From Pseudomonadota bacterium (GTDB lineage: Bacteria > Pseudomonadota > Gammaproteobacteria > Burkholderiales > Gallionellaceae), in assembly GCA_021821945.1 (NCBI GenBank), contig JAJZTF010000005.1:86103-150102 (forward strand): a DNA stretch of 64,000 bases. Reading direction: 5' to 3'. The notes under the pieces were generated by a model, which had not been told where the DNA came from, ran no database searches, and saw only the letters and a program-made list of their open reading frames with translations. A program made the translations under genes and the position numbers. The stretch's first letter is position 1. Every line of letters begins with the position of its first letter. Positions 10,148-20,410 of this stretch are shown here, one piece after another.

Positions 10148-11392
10148 TCAGCGACTGTCCGCTTCCCGCCTCGCATATTTTTTGGCCACATATTCGTCGA
10201 CGATCGCGGTGAACTCCCGGGAAATGTTGTCTCCCCTCAAGGTCGCCGCCTTCTCACCGTCTATGTATACAGGGGCTGCGGGCGACTCCCCCGTGCCGGG
10301 CAGGCTGATGCCGATGTTGGCAAGCTTGCTCTCGCCCGGCCCGTTCACCACGCATCCCATCACCGCGACCGTCATGTTCTCCACCCCCTCGTACTGTTCG
10401 CGCCAGAGGGGCATCTGCATGCGCAGATGATTCTGTATGCTTTGGGCCAGTTCCTGAAAGAAGCTGCTGGTGGTGCGCCCGCAACCCGGGCATGCGGTCA
10501 CCATGGGTGAAAAGGCACGCAATCCCATGGTCTGGAGTATCTCCTGCCCCACGCGCACCTCCGTCGTGCGATCTCCGCCGGGTTCCGGCGTCAGGGAAAT
10601 CCTGATCGTATCCCCTATGCCTTCCTGCAGCAAAACCGACAGCGCGGCAGTGGATGCGACGATGCCCTTGGATCCCATGCCGGCTTCGGTCAGCCCCAGA
10701 TGCAAAGCGTAATCGCACTGCATCGACAACTGCCTGTAAACCGCAATCAGGTCCTGCACCTCGCTGACCTTGCAGGAGAGCACGATGCGGTTTCTTGGCA
10801 TGCCAAGCTCTTCGGCGCGTTTCGCGCTTTGCAACGCCGAGGCGATCAGCGCGGCGCGCGTGACCTCCTTCACATCTTTGGGCTTCGAGAGTTTCGCGTT
10901 CTCATCCATCATGCGGACCACGAGCCTCTGGTCCAGACTGCCCCAGTTAACCCCGATACGCACAGGCTTCTCATGGCGTATCGCAGTCTCTATCATGATG
11001 CTGAACGGATCCTCCTGTTCACGGCTGCGTCCGACATTGCCCGGATTGATGCGGTACTTCGCCAGCGCAATCGCGCAATCCGGATATTCGGTCAAGAGCC
11101 TGTGTCCGTTGTAATGAAAATCTCCGACCAGCGGCACATGGCACCCCAGCGCATCCAGCCTGTTGCGGATGTTGGCAACCTGCGCTGCCGCCTCCGGAGT
11201 GTTGACGGTGATGCGCACGAGTTCGGATCCCGCGCGAGCAAGCTCAAGCACCTGCCTGGTCGTCGCAGCAGCATCCGCCGTATCGGTATTGGTCATCGAC
11301 TGCACGACGACGGGAGCACCTCCCCCCATCATGATCTTGCCTATCAACACCCTTTGCGAAGGGCGGCGCTTTATGATGTCCATGTCCGTCAT
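10148..11392 (-). CDS. ispG: 4-hydroxy-3-methylbut-2-enyl diphosphate synthase
   Basis: MEP-pathway enzyme converting MEcPP to HMBPP with a 4Fe-4S cluster. Length is 414 residues, as in betaproteobacterial IspG. The TIM-barrel domain begins [17 protein letters not shown]. Cluster ligands are the CPGCGRT pair and a third Cys in [10 protein letters not shown], where the conserved Glu also lies. It shares an ATGA overlap with the upstream rodZ stop. IspG supplies the substrate of IspH, encoded at 2400. Confidence 0.96.
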   Translation of the reverse strand: MTDMDIIKRRPSQRVLIGKIMMGGGAPVVVQSMTNTDTADAAATTRQVLELARAGSELVRITVNTPEAAAQVANIRNRLDALGCHVPLVGDFHYNGHRLLTEYPDCAIALAKYRINPGNVGRSREQEDPFSIMIETAIRHEKPVRIGVNWGSLDQRLVVRMMDENAKLSKPKDVKEVTRAALIASALQSAKRAEELGMPRNRIVLSCKVSEVQDLIAVYRQLSMQCDYALHLGLTEAGMGSKGIVASTAALSVLLQEGIGDTIRISLTPEPGGDRTTEVRVGQEILQTMGLRAFSPMVTACPGCGRTTSSFFQELAQSIQNHLRMQMPLWREQYEGVENMTVAVMGCVVNGPGESKLANIGISLPGTGESPAAPVYIDGEKAATLRGDNISREFTAIVDEYVAKKYARREADSR

Positions 11393-12207
11393 TCCAGCGT
11401 CAGACGCGCCACATCGCTGTCCGCGTTGATATAGGGTTTCAGATCCACGGGCTTGTCCTTGTAGAACAAATGCACCGCCTGTGCATGCCCTATCACGAGC
11501 GAGAAGGGTGCCTCGCCTTCCAGACGCAATTCGCTGCCAGCCGCATTGACCTGCCTCGAAAGCGTCCTGCCCAACCTGTCCTTGATTTCAACCCAGCATT
11601 CCTTGTCAAATGCGATCCGCAATGCCGCAGAACCGGCAGGCATCACCGCCGAAGCGGCAGTCTCCGCAGGCAAAGGCGAGGACTGCGGAAGGGGCACCGG
11701 AACCGAAGAAACCGCTTCGCTCTCCGCCTTGGGCAAGACAAGCGGCGTCGTCACCGTCGTTTCCGCCGACTTCACGCTTTCGCGATGCGGGGCCTTGGAC
11801 TGCCAAAGCACGAATCCCAGGATCGCGATCACCACCATGAGCGCGGCAAGCAGAAGATTGACGCTCTGACGGCGCGCCGTCTTTGCCGTCGGGAATTCCG
11901 CCTCGATCTGATCGGGCTCTATCTTCGCTTCAGAGACCTGGACGGTCGGCAGATGCGCCAACAGCGCCTGCTCGTCCATCTGCAGAAGCCTTGCATAACT
12001 GCGCACGAAGCCGCGCAAAAAGACGATCTCGGGCAAAGACTTGAAATCGTTCTCTTCCAATGCGACGACCTGATTGTGGGAAAGCTTGATCTTGGCCACC
12101 ACATCGTCGATGCCAAGCCCCATGCTCTCGCGCCGCTCGCGAAGCAGATGCCCGATCAGGAGCTTCTCCGCCGGCGCGCCTTCGGGATTATTTTCCTGTT
12201 CCATCAT
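11389..12207 (-). CDS. rodZ: RodZ-like cell-shape protein (HTH-TM-DUF4115)
   Basis: Cytoskeleton adaptor linking MreB to the cell-wall elongation machinery. An N-terminal Xre-like helix-turn-helix (HTH_25) covers about residues 18-85 ([20 protein letters not shown]). One membrane segment lies near 114-130 ([19 protein letters not shown]). It is followed by a Pro/Ser/Ala-rich periplasmic linker and a C-terminal DUF4115 beta domain. Two ATG codons are in tandem at the start. The gene overlaps pilF by four bases. Position between pilF and ispG is the standard context for rodZ. Confidence 0.9.
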   Translation of the reverse strand: MMEQENNPEGAPAEKLLIGHLLRERRESMGLGIDDVVAKIKLSHNQVVALEENDFKSLPEIVFLRGFVRSYARLLQMDEQALLAHLPTVQVSEAKIEPDQIEAEFPTAKTARRQSVNLLLAALMVVIAILGFVLWQSKAPHRESVKSAETTVTTPLVLPKAESEAVSSVPVPLPQSSPLPAETAASAVMPAGSAALRIAFDKECWVEIKDRLGRTLSRQVNAAGSELRLEGEAPFSLVIGHAQAVHLFYKDKPVDLKPYINADSDVARLTLE

Positions 12208-12956
12208 TCACCATGCGACAGCAGTTGGGCTTCGGGTGAATCAGGATAGCGCCCGCGCAAATTCAATGTATAACTTGCCTCGGTGTTCCTGTCGCCGACC
12301 TTGCGGGCGATGCGTATGCCAAGCCAGAGCTGTTCGGCCGTCAAGTTTTCGGCACCGATGCCATCTGCAAAGCGCGCAAAATATTTCTGCGCCCCCTGGA
12401 AGTCACCCATCGCGAATTTCAGCCTGGCCATCTCCAGCAGCGCCTGCGGCATGCCGGGACGGGCATGCAGGGCATTCAGCATATAATCCTGTGCTTCCAG
12501 GTTTTTCCCTTCCTTCTGGGCGCAAATTCCCGCATTCAGATAGGCCAGCTCGGGGGTGGCATAAAGCGGGTTCTTGACCGCAGTCGTGAATTGCACCAAG
12601 GATTCCTGCACGCGACCCCGCTGACAAAGAAACCAGCCATAGTTGTTGTGCGCTTCCGAATACATGCTGTCTATGCGCAGGCTCTGTAGGAAACTTTCCT
12701 CCGCCTGCCTGTCTTCGTGCAGCGCCATGTGTATCAGGCCGCCCATGTTGTAAGCCGGCGCATAGCTCGGATTCGCCTTCAGGGCGACATCGACCTCGGA
12801 CAGCGCAATAGCCATCTGATTGCGCTGGTAATACATGCCCGCAAGTTCGGTATGCAGCTGCGCGCTCTTCTTCTCCCGATCCCGGGTCTGCTTGATGCTC
12901 TCCCCGGAACAGCCGGCAATCAGCACCGCCATCAACACCAGCATGAAAAGCCTCAT
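12204..12956 (-). CDS. pilW: Type IV pilus biogenesis/stability lipoprotein PilF (PilW)
   Basis: TPR lipoprotein that pilots or stabilises the PilQ secretin. I place the start at ATG 12956, because from there the protein begins with a clear lipoprotein signal ([19 protein letters not shown], Cys16). The same frame continues upstream into rlmN but has no signal sequence there. The mature part has about six TPR units ([39 protein letters not shown]). The stop of rlmN overlaps this ATG (ATGA). No other pilus genes are in the window. Confidence 0.92.
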   Translation of the reverse strand: MRLFMLVLMAVLIAGCSGESIKQTRDREKKSAQLHTELAGMYYQRNQMAIALSEVDVALKANPSYAPAYNMGGLIHMALHEDRQAEESFLQSLRIDSMYSEAHNNYGWFLCQRGRVQESLVQFTTAVKNPLYATPELAYLNAGICAQKEGKNLEAQDYMLNALHARPGMPQALLEMARLKFAMGDFQGAQKYFARFADGIGAENLTAEQLWLGIRIARKVGDRNTEASYTLNLRGRYPDSPEAQLLSHGE

Positions 12957-14041
12957 CTTGCCACCTCGTCCTTTTGCAATGTACTGGTGCGGCGCGTCCT
13001 GTCCAGCACCTTTCCCGCCAACTGGCCGCATGCGGCCGCGATATCGTCCCCCCGCGTCTTGCGCGTGGTCGTGATGATGTCTGCACGCATCAGCACTTCC
13101 TTGAAGCGTGCGATCGCATCCGGCCTCGATCGCCTGTACGGCGAATTGGGAAACGGATTGAAGGGAATCAGGTTGAACTTGCAGGGCACATCGGCGACCA
13201 GCCTCACAAGCTCATGCGCGTGCTGTACCGAGTCATTCACCCCGTCCAGCATCACATACTCGAACGTGATGAAATCCCTGGGCGCGCGCTCGAGATAGCG
13301 GGTGCAGGCCTGCAGCAGATCCTTCAATGGATATTTCTGGTTGATGGGCACCAGCACATCTCGCAACGCATCGTTTGGCGCATGCAAGGAGACAGCCAAT
13401 GCGACGGGGCATTCCTCGCGCAACCTGTCCATCGCCGGCACGATCCCCGATGTCGAGACCGTCACACGGCGGCGCGACAAACCATATGACCTGTCGTCAA
13501 GCATCAGGCGCAGCGCGCTCACCGTATTGGCATAATTCAGAAGCGGCTCGCCCATGCCCATCATCACCACGTTGCTGATCGCCCAGTTCCCATCCTCATT
13601 CTTGCCCAGGCGGTGATTCGCCCACCAAAGCTGACCGATGATTTCGGCCACGCTCAGGTTGCGGTTGAAACCCTGCTTGCCCGTGGAACAGAACGAACAA
13701 TCCAGTGCGCATCCCGCCTGCGACGAAATGCAAAGCGTGCCCCGGCTTTCCTCCGGTATGTATACCGTCTCGACCGCATTGCCCGGCCCGGCATTCAATA
13801 GCCACTTGCGCGTGCCATCCTCCGAGCATTCCTCGCGCAGTATCTCCGGAGCGGAAACGCTCGCGCAATGCGACAGCTTTTCACGCAGCGCGAGCGCGAT
13901 ATCGGTCATCGCGGAAAAATCGGATTCCCCGGTCTGGTATATCCAGCGCAAAAGCTGCTTGGCGCGAAACGGTTTCTCCCCCATTTCGGCCAGATAGCCA
14001 GTCAGCGCCTCAACATCCAGATCGAGAAGGTTTTGTTGCAT
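12953..14041 (-). CDS. rlmN: 23S rRNA A2503 / tRNA A37 C2-methyltransferase (radical SAM)
   Basis: Radical-SAM dual-specificity methyltransferase acting on 23S rRNA A2503 and some tRNAs. The radical-SAM cluster motif CxxxCxxC is seen as CALDCSFC, and the family segments [21 protein letters not shown] and [12 protein letters not shown] are present. The family's methyl-accepting cysteine would be the one in [19 protein letters not shown] or in the C-terminal region, which is full length (362 residues). It starts 9 bases after the ndk stop. Confidence 0.96.
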   Translation of the reverse strand: MQQNLLDLDVEALTGYLAEMGEKPFRAKQLLRWIYQTGESDFSAMTDIALALREKLSHCASVSAPEILREECSEDGTRKWLLNAGPGNAVETVYIPEESRGTLCISSQAGCALDCSFCSTGKQGFNRNLSVAEIIGQLWWANHRLGKNEDGNWAISNVVMMGMGEPLLNYANTVSALRLMLDDRSYGLSRRRVTVSTSGIVPAMDRLREECPVALAVSLHAPNDALRDVLVPINQKYPLKDLLQACTRYLERAPRDFITFEYVMLDGVNDSVQHAHELVRLVADVPCKFNLIPFNPFPNSPYRRSRPDAIARFKEVLMRADIITTTRKTRGDDIAAACGQLAGKVLDRTRRTSTLQKDEVAR

Positions 14042-14050
14042 TGCAGCCAG

Positions 14051-14476
14051 TTATCGAGAATAAACGTTCATTGCCGGGAAAAAATAGGCGATCTCCACCG
14101 CCGCAGTCTCGGGCGCATCCGAACCGTGCACCGCATTGGCATCGATGCTGTCGGCAAAATCCGCACGTATCGTGCCCTTTTCCGCCTTTTTGGGATCCGT
14201 CGCCCCCATCAGCTCGCGGTTCTTCAGGATTGCATTCTCGCCTTCCAGAACCTGCACCATCACGGGACCCGAAATCATGAAATTCACAAGATCATTGAAG
14301 AAAGGGCGCGCCGCATGAACGGCATAAAATCCTTCCGCTTCGCTGCGCGACAGATGCATCATGCGCGCTGCAACCACCTTGAGGCCGGCGCCCTCAAAAC
14401 GGGAATAAATCTGGCCGATGACATTTTTTGCAACGGCATCGGGTTTGATGATAGACAGTGTACGCTCAACAGCCAT
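14051..14476 (-). CDS. ndk: Nucleoside diphosphate kinase
   Basis: Transfers the gamma phosphate from ATP to other NDPs. The 141-residue chain is normal length. The phospho-accepting His117 lies in [10 protein letters not shown], and the N-terminus [18 protein letters not shown] is typical. A Shine-Dalgarno-like TTGGAGAA lies ahead of the ATG. As first gene of the rlmN-to-der operon it probably carries the operon promoter in the 14477-14560 region; a possible minus-strand -10 (TAAAAT) is present, but no good -35 box. Confidence 0.96.
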   Translation of the reverse strand: MAVERTLSIIKPDAVAKNVIGQIYSRFEGAGLKVVAARMMHLSRSEAEGFYAVHAARPFFNDLVNFMISGPVMVQVLEGENAILKNRELMGATDPKKAEKGTIRADFADSIDANAVHGSDAPETAAVEIAYFFPAMNVYSR

Positions 14477-14659
14477 GCTAATTCTCCAAGAGTTTTTAAT
14501 GAAATGCGACCTTGGATTTTACCAGACTTTGCTTAACCTGTCGCTCCCAATCTTGCCCTGATTTCCCCCGAAAAGGGACCCGCGCAACACCATGAAATTG
14601 AGGTTTCTGCTTTGAAAAAATTGTGTCACAATTGCATCATAACGATTTCAAAGAAACCC

Positions 14660-15028
14660 ATGACGACTCCCATTCTCGTTGTTGACGACTCGGCAATGGC
14701 ACGCAAGATGCTGATCAAGTCCTTACCCGCAAGCTGGGACGTAGAGATCACTCAGGCAAGCAACGGCCATGAGGCGCTTCAAGCATACAGGGCCGGGAAA
14801 GCCCACGTGATGTTTCTCGATCTGACCATGCCGGAAATGGATGGCTATCAGGTCCTTGAGACCATGCAGAGGGAAGGCCTCGACAGCTTCATCATCGTGG
14901 TGTCCGCAGACATCCAGCCGATGGCCCAGGAGCGCGCAAAACAGCTTGGCGCACTGGCATTCGTGAAAAAGCCTGTCTCGCCCGGAATAATCGAATCCGT
15001 GTTGAGAGAATATGGGGTTCAGCTATGA
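14660..15028 (+). CDS. Stand-alone CheY-like response regulator
   Basis: Single receiver domain of 122 residues without an output domain. The acidic pocket (VVDD, residues 7-10), the phosphorylation site Asp54 (MFLDLTMPEMDG), the switch Ser in VVSAD and the conserved Lys in FVKKPV are all present. I chose ATG 14660, which gives the canonical N-terminus MTTPILVVDD; the frame extends upstream to a TTG at 14612 but without family similarity. The gene overlaps the CheC-like gene by four bases. No histidine kinase is adjacent, so the phosphodonor is unknown. Confidence 0.9.
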   Translation: MTTPILVVDDSAMARKMLIKSLPASWDVEITQASNGHEALQAYRAGKAHVMFLDLTMPEMDGYQVLETMQREGLDSFIIVVSADIQPMAQERAKQLGALAFVKKPVSPGIIESVLREYGVQL

Positions 15029-15663
15029 GCATTGCTCCGCTGAGCCCGGATCAGAGAGACTCGCTGCAGGAAATCACCAACATCGCCATGGGACAGGCCG
15101 GCGCATCGCTCGCCACCCTCCTCAACACCTTCGTCAACCTTTCCGTCCCGCGCATCAACCTGCTTGCGCTCCCCGATGTTTCAGGCAGCATACGCAACCT
15201 GGTCGGAAGCGATGTCGAGGTGACGGCCGTGAGGCAGTCCTTTCAGGGCTACCTCATGGGCGAGGCGATCGTCATTTACCAGCAGGCAGGCTGCAAGGAG
15301 CTTGCCAGCATGCTGGGCCACACCGATGAACTCAATCAGGCGGCCGAAACCGAACTGCTGCTGGATGTTGCAAACATCCTGGTCGGCGCATGCCTGGGCG
15401 GCATCACCGAGCAGCTGAAGGGCATCTCGAAAGAAAACAACTCCGGTGAGCTGCGCTTTTCCGCCCCATCGGTGATGGCCGTGAATGTGCCGCCCGAAAC
15501 GCTGATCAATCCGGAGAAACTGAGCTGGACCCATGCATTGCTGGTGGAAGTGAATTTCACCCTTGAAAACCGGAATTTCGTATCCCATCTCGTCATGCTG
15601 ATGCCCGAAAAAACCATAGAAAAGATCCGCGGCGTGCTTGACGAGTTCATCGCCTCCTTCTGA
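15025..15663 (+). CDS. CheC/CheX-family CheY-P phosphatase-like protein
   Basis: The 212-residue protein carries the CheC/CheX phosphatase signature [DS]-x3-E-x2-N-x22-P exactly: Asp12, Glu16, Asn19 and Pro42. A second, weaker copy occurs at Glu110, Asp114 and Asn117 without the proline, so only the first site looks canonical. Known family members dephosphorylate CheY-P. It sits between a lone receiver (4-base overlap) and a diguanylate cyclase (6-base gap), so its likely partner is that receiver. No chemotaxis genes are nearby. Annotation by domain is firm; the substrate is inferred. Confidence 0.85.
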   Translation: MSIAPLSPDQRDSLQEITNIAMGQAGASLATLLNTFVNLSVPRINLLALPDVSGSIRNLVGSDVEVTAVRQSFQGYLMGEAIVIYQQAGCKELASMLGHTDELNQAAETELLLDVANILVGACLGGITEQLKGISKENNSGELRFSAPSVMAVNVPPETLINPEKLSWTHALLVEVNFTLENRNFVSHLVMLMPEKTIEKIRGVLDEFIASF

Positions 15664-15669
15664 ACCGCG

Positions 15670-16617
15670 TTGAGCAATCCCGCAAACAATCTGCCTGACT
15701 TCATCGTTGAGTGGATCGATGTCGGCATATTCGTGGTCAACCGCAACATGGAAATCACGCTGTGGAACCATTTCATGGCAAGGCACAGCGAGCTCCAGGC
15801 AGATCAGGTGACCGGCAAGAACCTGTTTTCATGCTTTCCAGACCTGCCAGAAGCCTGGCTTGCAAAAAAGATCCAGAGCGTTTTCCTGCTCAAGAACTTT
15901 GCGTTCACCTCATGGGAGCAAAGGCCCTATCTGTTCCGCTTTCCGCACAACCGCCCCATCACCGAAGGCTGCGAGTTCATGTACCAGAACTGCACCTTCC
16001 TGCCAGTCAAAAATGAAAGCGGCGAGGTCGAATCGGTCTGCATCACGCTGATGGACGTGACCGACGTCGCATTCAGCCAGACGATGCTCAAGGAGGCGCT
16101 GGAATCCCTGGGTGAAAGCAGCAATCGGGACGGTCTGACCGGCATTTACAATCGCCGCTATCTCGACCAGCAGATCGCCGTCGAATTCGATCGCGCAAAA
16201 CGCTATGGCGAGGCGTTTTCATTCATCCTCTTCGACCTGGATCACTTCAAGAGGGTCAACGACAGCTATGGACATCTCGGAGGGGACGAGGTCTTGCGCA
16301 GCGTTGCCGAGCGCGTCGGCAGCATGCTGCGCACCACCGACACCTTTGGACGCTATGGTGGCGAGGAATTCGGCATCGTACTTCCCTCCACATCCATCGA
16401 AGACTCCTGCTTCCTAGCCGAGCGGGTCAGGCAGGCCATAGAGCAGACCCCGGTGAACTTTCAGGACACTCCGATCAAGGTCAGCATCAGCATGGGCGTA
16501 TCCGCATTCAAAATCGATCAATCCGGCTACAAGCAGCTGATCGACGAAGCCGACCAGGCTCTTTATGCCTCGAAAAAGGCCGGGCGCAACCGCGTCACCT
16601 GCCACGCCGCCTCCTGA
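15670..16617 (+). CDS. PAS-GGDEF diguanylate cyclase
   Basis: Cytoplasmic diguanylate cyclase of 315 residues. A PAS domain covers about residues 10-135 (VGIFVVNRNMEITLWNHFMA), and the GGDEF domain about 150-310. The active-site loop is GGEEF at residues 230-234, a functional variant, and an inhibitory-site RTTD lies at 221-224, five residues upstream. The start is TTG at 15670, which follows the CheC-like stop by 6 bases. Together with the preceding two genes it forms a compact signalling unit whose output is probably cyclic di-GMP. Confidence 0.9.
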   Translation: MSNPANNLPDFIVEWIDVGIFVVNRNMEITLWNHFMARHSELQADQVTGKNLFSCFPDLPEAWLAKKIQSVFLLKNFAFTSWEQRPYLFRFPHNRPITEGCEFMYQNCTFLPVKNESGEVESVCITLMDVTDVAFSQTMLKEALESLGESSNRDGLTGIYNRRYLDQQIAVEFDRAKRYGEAFSFILFDLDHFKRVNDSYGHLGGDEVLRSVAERVGSMLRTTDTFGRYGGEEFGIVLPSTSIEDSCFLAERVRQAIEQTPVNFQDTPIKVSISMGVSAFKIDQSGYKQLIDEADQALYASKKAGRNRVTCHAAS

Positions 16618-16743
16618 GCTTACGCCGCATCAAAGGTAAAGTTTTCCCCTGACATGCCGATATCAGTCATGAAGGCAGTCTGCCGCCCAAAAATCCGGAG
16701 CAGGGATCATCAGCACAACAGCCCGAGCCCGAAAATCAAGCCG

Positions 16744-17991
16744 ATGAGAATATTGATCATACTGTTATTGCTGGCAGCTTCCGCTCAGGCCGGCGAGCTC
16801 GACGAGGCGCTGCGTGCCAAGGAGGCGGGCGACTACCTCAAGGCTGCGACCCTGTTTCTCCCGCTGGCCAAGCAGGGAAATGCGGTTGCCCAATTCAACC
16901 TCGGCACCCTGTACATGCAGAACCGCATCATACAAAGGGACTATGCCGTTGCCCTGCAATGGTACATGGCGGCGGCAGAACAAGGATATCCTCAAGCCCA
17001 GGCAGACCTCGGCATGATGTATGAACGCGGCACCGGTGTTGCCCAGGACTACCAGAAGGCGCTGCATTGGCTGACGCTGGCTGCAAAGCAGGGAAATGCA
17101 TATGCCGAGCTTCAGGTCGGCCAGATTTATGCCTCGGGCCTTGGCGTCCCGGAAGACGACAAGGAGGCGGTCAAATGGTACAGGATGGCTGCCGGACAGG
17201 GAAATGCCACGGCACATGCAAAGCTCGCAGAATGCTACGCGAAGGGAATGGGTGTGCCGCAAAACGCGGCAATGGCCGCAAAATGGTATGGCACGGCCGC
17301 CAATTATGCCAGCGACGAGAGCCAGCGCAACGCCTATCTGGCCAACCGCGTCGCACTCGAGAAGGATATCGCGCAACGTCAGGCGACCGAAGCCAGGCTG
17401 GAGGATGAGCGCCGTGCCGCCGAGGCTGAAGCAGCACGCAAGGCCAAAGAGGAGGCCGAGATCAGGCAGGCCGAACAAGCCGCGAGGATAAAGGCAGCGT
17501 CCAACGCGAATGCCCAGGCCGAGGAATTGAACAATGTCAAAAAGGAACTGGACGACATCAAGAATGAGCTCGAAAGGGTCAAGGCCGACAGGTCACATGC
17601 CAGCCAGCGCAGCCAGCTGGCAATCCAGATGGCAAGACGCAGAGCCGAAATCAATGCCGAAGCCGCCCGGCGCAGAAGGGAGATAGAAGCCGAAGACAGG
17701 CGCGCCAAGGCCGAGAAAGAAGCTGCCGCGTCCAAACAGCCCAAACCGCCCGAACCTGTCAAAACCGCAGCGGTCAACCCAAGCGCCCCCCCGCAGCCCG
17801 CACCCGATAACCCGAAACCAACTCAGGCAACCCAGGGGAAGGTCACCTACCCTGCCAAGACGGAACTCAGCGACGACGAATTGAAACACCCCTTGATACG
17901 CGAACTACAGCCGCCTGCAGGAAGCATTCCGGGTAAACCGCTGATCAAGCTGAAACAGATAGAATGGTCGAAAAAGCAGAACGATTCCTGA
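16744..17991 (+). CDS. Secreted Sel1-repeat protein with long coiled coil
   Basis: Function unknown. The ATG at 16744 gives a clean signal peptide (MRILIILLLLAASAQA, then GEL); in-frame codons upstream add no similarity. Residues about 20-190 hold four Sel1-like repeats of about 36 residues (AVALQWYMAAAEQGYPQAQA, KEAVKWYRMAAGQGNATAHA). Residues about 205-340 form a highly charged Ala/Glu/Arg coiled coil, then comes a Pro-rich stretch and a short C-terminal tail. Sel1 proteins usually act as interaction scaffolds; here it would be periplasmic. It converges with tilS (8-base gap). Confidence 0.8.
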   Translation: MRILIILLLLAASAQAGELDEALRAKEAGDYLKAATLFLPLAKQGNAVAQFNLGTLYMQNRIIQRDYAVALQWYMAAAEQGYPQAQADLGMMYERGTGVAQDYQKALHWLTLAAKQGNAYAELQVGQIYASGLGVPEDDKEAVKWYRMAAGQGNATAHAKLAECYAKGMGVPQNAAMAAKWYGTAANYASDESQRNAYLANRVALEKDIAQRQATEARLEDERRAAEAEAARKAKEEAEIRQAEQAARIKAASNANAQAEELNNVKKELDDIKNELERVKADRSHASQRSQLAIQMARRRAEINAEAARRRREIEAEDRRAKAEKEAAASKQPKPPEPVKTAAVNPSAPPQPAPDNPKPTQATQGKVTYPAKTELSDDELKHPLIRELQPPAGSIPGKPLIKLKQIEWSKKQNDS

Positions 17992-17999
17992 AATGCCGC

Positions 18000-19328
18000 T
18001 CAAACAGCCATTTCCGGCACCAGCCCCCTCTCTCCTTGCCTGCACTGATATTCCGCAGCATTCGCAACCCCGATCACGCTGACCAGATCCTCCCCGCAAT
18101 ACAGAAGCGGCAGTCTTTCGCGCTGCCAGGGCGGGATTCCGCGCTCCTGGAACAGGTTCTTCAGGCTGCGCGCAGCAGATCCTGGCGCAGGGCGAAGCAC
18201 TTCGCCGCCTCTGCGCAATCTCAACGTGACGGGTTGGCGCTGAAGTTTTTCAAGGCTCACGCCCGATCCGGTTGACTGAGAGAAGCTGATGGTTCTCCCC
18301 GTTGCAGGCCAGAATAGCTGCGGCTCACCTTGCCATGGCAACCGAATGCCGCCATCCAATTCAGGATATTTTTGCAATGCATGGACCTCCCCCTGGAAGC
18401 GCCGCACCTGCCACCCGCCGAATTCGATCCGCACATCGGCATCTTCCCTTGCCAAAAGGATCTGGCGCAGCATTTCTTCGATCTGGACGGCCTGGGGCAT
18501 GGGCGCCTTTTTAACGTGCAGAAAATAGCGCAGCAGGTTCTTTGCCCGCGCATGGCTCAACTTCTGCAAAGCCGATATGCTCAAAGCGCCGTTCGACATC
18601 GCATGAACCCCGTCCAGTTCCGCCAGATCGTCGAGCAGCGAACCCGCCTCGGCGAAATGTCCGGCGCTTCTGGACAGGGTCTCACGGTATCGGGGAAATT
18701 TTTGCGCAAGCAGCGGAAACACGCGATGACGCAAGAAATTGCGCGGATAATTCACATCCGCATTGCTCTCGTCTTCTATCCATTGCAGGGAATGCTGATG
18801 CGCATAAGCCAGGATTTCGTCGCGCGTGCAATGCAGCAGGGGGCGGACGACCTTCTGTCTTGCATCAGCATCGAAGACCAGGGGCATCGCGCTCGCACCC
18901 TTGACACCTGCGCCCCGCAACAGCTGCAGAATGAGGGTTTCTGCCTGATCGTCCCGATGATGGGCAAGCGCCACGAAATCGCAGGGTTCCTCGGCGTATG
19001 CCGCATACCTTGACTTGCGCGCAGCCGCCTCCACTCCGTGCGCATGGAAGGAAGAGATGTCCACTCTCTTGACCGCAAAAGCAATACCGAGGCGCGCGCA
19101 CAGATCCGCGCAGAACAAAGCCCAGTCATCGGCATTCGGGCTGATGCCATGATGCACATGCAGCGCTTTTATGTTCCAGGAAAAGCGGGAGGAAAATCCA
19201 TGGAGCAGATGAAGCAGCACGACCGAATCCACTCCGCCGCTAAGTCCCACCAGGATGGAACTGCCGGCGGGCAACACGGCAATGCCATCCGCCAGTTCAG
19301 CTAAGCTCGACTTCCTTGAACTTGCCAT
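18000..19328 (-). CDS. tilS: tRNA(Ile)-lysidine synthase
   Basis: Forms lysidine at C34 of tRNA-Ile2 so that AUA codons are read as isoleucine. The N-terminal N-type ATP pyrophosphatase domain has the P-loop SGGVDS at residues 30-35 and the HVHHG and HHRDDQAET segments. The C-terminal substrate-binding region is full length (442 residues). The chosen ATG overlaps the 3' end of accA by 32 bases. AUA codons are frequent in this DNA (many 'ata' Ile codons in ileS, mfd and nrdJ), in keeping with a need for TilS. Confidence 0.94.
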   Translation of the reverse strand: MASSRKSSLAELADGIAVLPAGSSILVGLSGGVDSVVLLHLLHGFSSRFSWNIKALHVHHGISPNADDWALFCADLCARLGIAFAVKRVDISSFHAHGVEAAARKSRYAAYAEEPCDFVALAHHRDDQAETLILQLLRGAGVKGASAMPLVFDADARQKVVRPLLHCTRDEILAYAHQHSLQWIEDESNADVNYPRNFLRHRVFPLLAQKFPRYRETLSRSAGHFAEAGSLLDDLAELDGVHAMSNGALSISALQKLSHARAKNLLRYFLHVKKAPMPQAVQIEEMLRQILLAREDADVRIEFGGWQVRRFQGEVHALQKYPELDGGIRLPWQGEPQLFWPATGRTISFSQSTGSGVSLEKLQRQPVTLRLRRGGEVLRPAPGSAARSLKNLFQERGIPPWQRERLPLLYCGEDLVSVIGVANAAEYQCRQGERGLVPEMAV

Positions 19329-20268
19329 AGCTCATCAGGCGGTTGAAGCGATCCTGCAGCAAAACGTCGACAGGCTTTGCCTGGACGGACTTCAGCGCAT
19401 CCTGCAATGCCTTCTTCACGTTCTGCATGGTCGCCGCATAATCCCTGTGCGCTCCGCCAAGCGGCTCGGGAATCACCTTGTCGGCAAGCCCCAGCGCCTT
19501 AAGGCGGCTTGCGGTGATGCCGAGCGTTTCCGCCGCATCCTCGGCCTTGTCGGCGCTCTTCCAGAGTATCGATGCGCAGCCTTCGGGCGAGATAACGGAA
19601 TAGGTGCTGTATTGCAGCATCAGCATTGCATCCCCCACCGCGATCGCGAGCGCGCCGCCCGATCCGCCCTCTCCTATCACGGTGCAGATGATGGGCACGC
19701 GCAGCTCGCTCATCTCGTAAAGGTTGCGCCCGATTGCCTCGGACTGGCCGCGCTCTTCAGCACCCACGCCGGGATAGGCGCCCGGTGTGTCGACAAAGGT
19801 CATGATGGGAATGCCGAACTTCTCGGCCAGGCGCATCAGCCTCAGCGCCTTGCGATAGCCTTCGGGCCGCGGCATGCCGAAATTGCGCGCGATCTTCTCC
19901 TTGGTGTCGCGCCCCTTCTGGTGGCCGATCACCATCACGCTCTGCCCGTTGAAACGGGCAAGGCCACCGACTATCGCCTTGTCGTCGGCAAAGCTCCGGT
20001 CGCCGTGCAACTCCTCAAAATCGGTGAACAGATGTTCGATGTAATCCAGGGTATAAGGACGCTGTGGATGACGCGACACCTTGGAAATCTGCCAGGGCGT
20101 AAGCCTGGCATACATATCCTTCAGCAGCGTCTCGCTTTTCTTTGAAAGCTGTTCGATCTCATCGCCGATATCGAGCGCTGCCGTATCGTCCTGCATGCTG
20201 CGCAGCTGTTCGATCTTGTCTTCGAGTTCCGCGATGGAATCTTCAAAATCCAGGAATGTGACTTTCAT
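19297..20268 (-). CDS. accA: Acetyl-CoA carboxylase carboxyltransferase subunit alpha
   Basis: Alpha subunit of the carboxyltransferase that makes malonyl-CoA for fatty acid synthesis. I set the start at ATG 20268 ([19 protein letters not shown]), matching the family N-terminus; upstream in-frame codons lack similarity. The 323-residue length is normal, and the crotonase-fold segments [18 protein letters not shown] and [12 protein letters not shown] are present. The leader between 20269 and about 20355 is rich in inverted repeats (see separate entry). AccD is not in the window. Confidence 0.95.
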   Translation of the reverse strand: MKVTFLDFEDSIAELEDKIEQLRSMQDDTAALDIGDEIEQLSKKSETLLKDMYARLTPWQISKVSRHPQRPYTLDYIEHLFTDFEELHGDRSFADDKAIVGGLARFNGQSVMVIGHQKGRDTKEKIARNFGMPRPEGYRKALRLMRLAEKFGIPIMTFVDTPGAYPGVGAEERGQSEAIGRNLYEMSELRVPIICTVIGEGGSGGALAIAVGDAMLMLQYSTYSVISPEGCASILWKSADKAEDAAETLGITASRLKALGLADKVIPEPLGGAHRDYAATMQNVKKALQDALKSVQAKPVDVLLQDRFNRLMSYGKFKEVELS

Positions 20269-20288
20269 GTCTGACACCTGCAATTGCT

Positions 20289-20351
20289 GGTTACTCGTCT
20301 TCAGTAACCGGTTTAATGGTTTGACGGCCATGCCGTCGATCGCGGCGCGAT
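20289..20351 (-). other. Structured leader of accA: three successive inverted repeats
   Basis: Three perfect inverted repeats lie just upstream of accA: GGTTACT/AGTAACC at 20289-20309 with a 7-base loop, GACGGC/GCCGTC at 20323-20337 with a 3-base loop, and ATCGCG/CGCGAT at 20339-20351 with a 1-base centre. None is followed by a T tract on the minus strand. They could fold in the mRNA leader or be operators. I could not place a convincing -35/-10 pair here. Confidence 0.4.
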
Positions 20352-20410
20352 GATACTACAAACCGGCGCCCGGGTTTCATCCATGCGCTGTGAAAAATTC
20401 CTGATCCTGC

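Noticed and set aside
14621..14631. TTGTG-T-CACAA palindrome upstream of the receiver gene as a defined operator
   Set aside because: Only 5 bp per arm; such short palindromes are common by chance and no promoter boxes clearly flank it.
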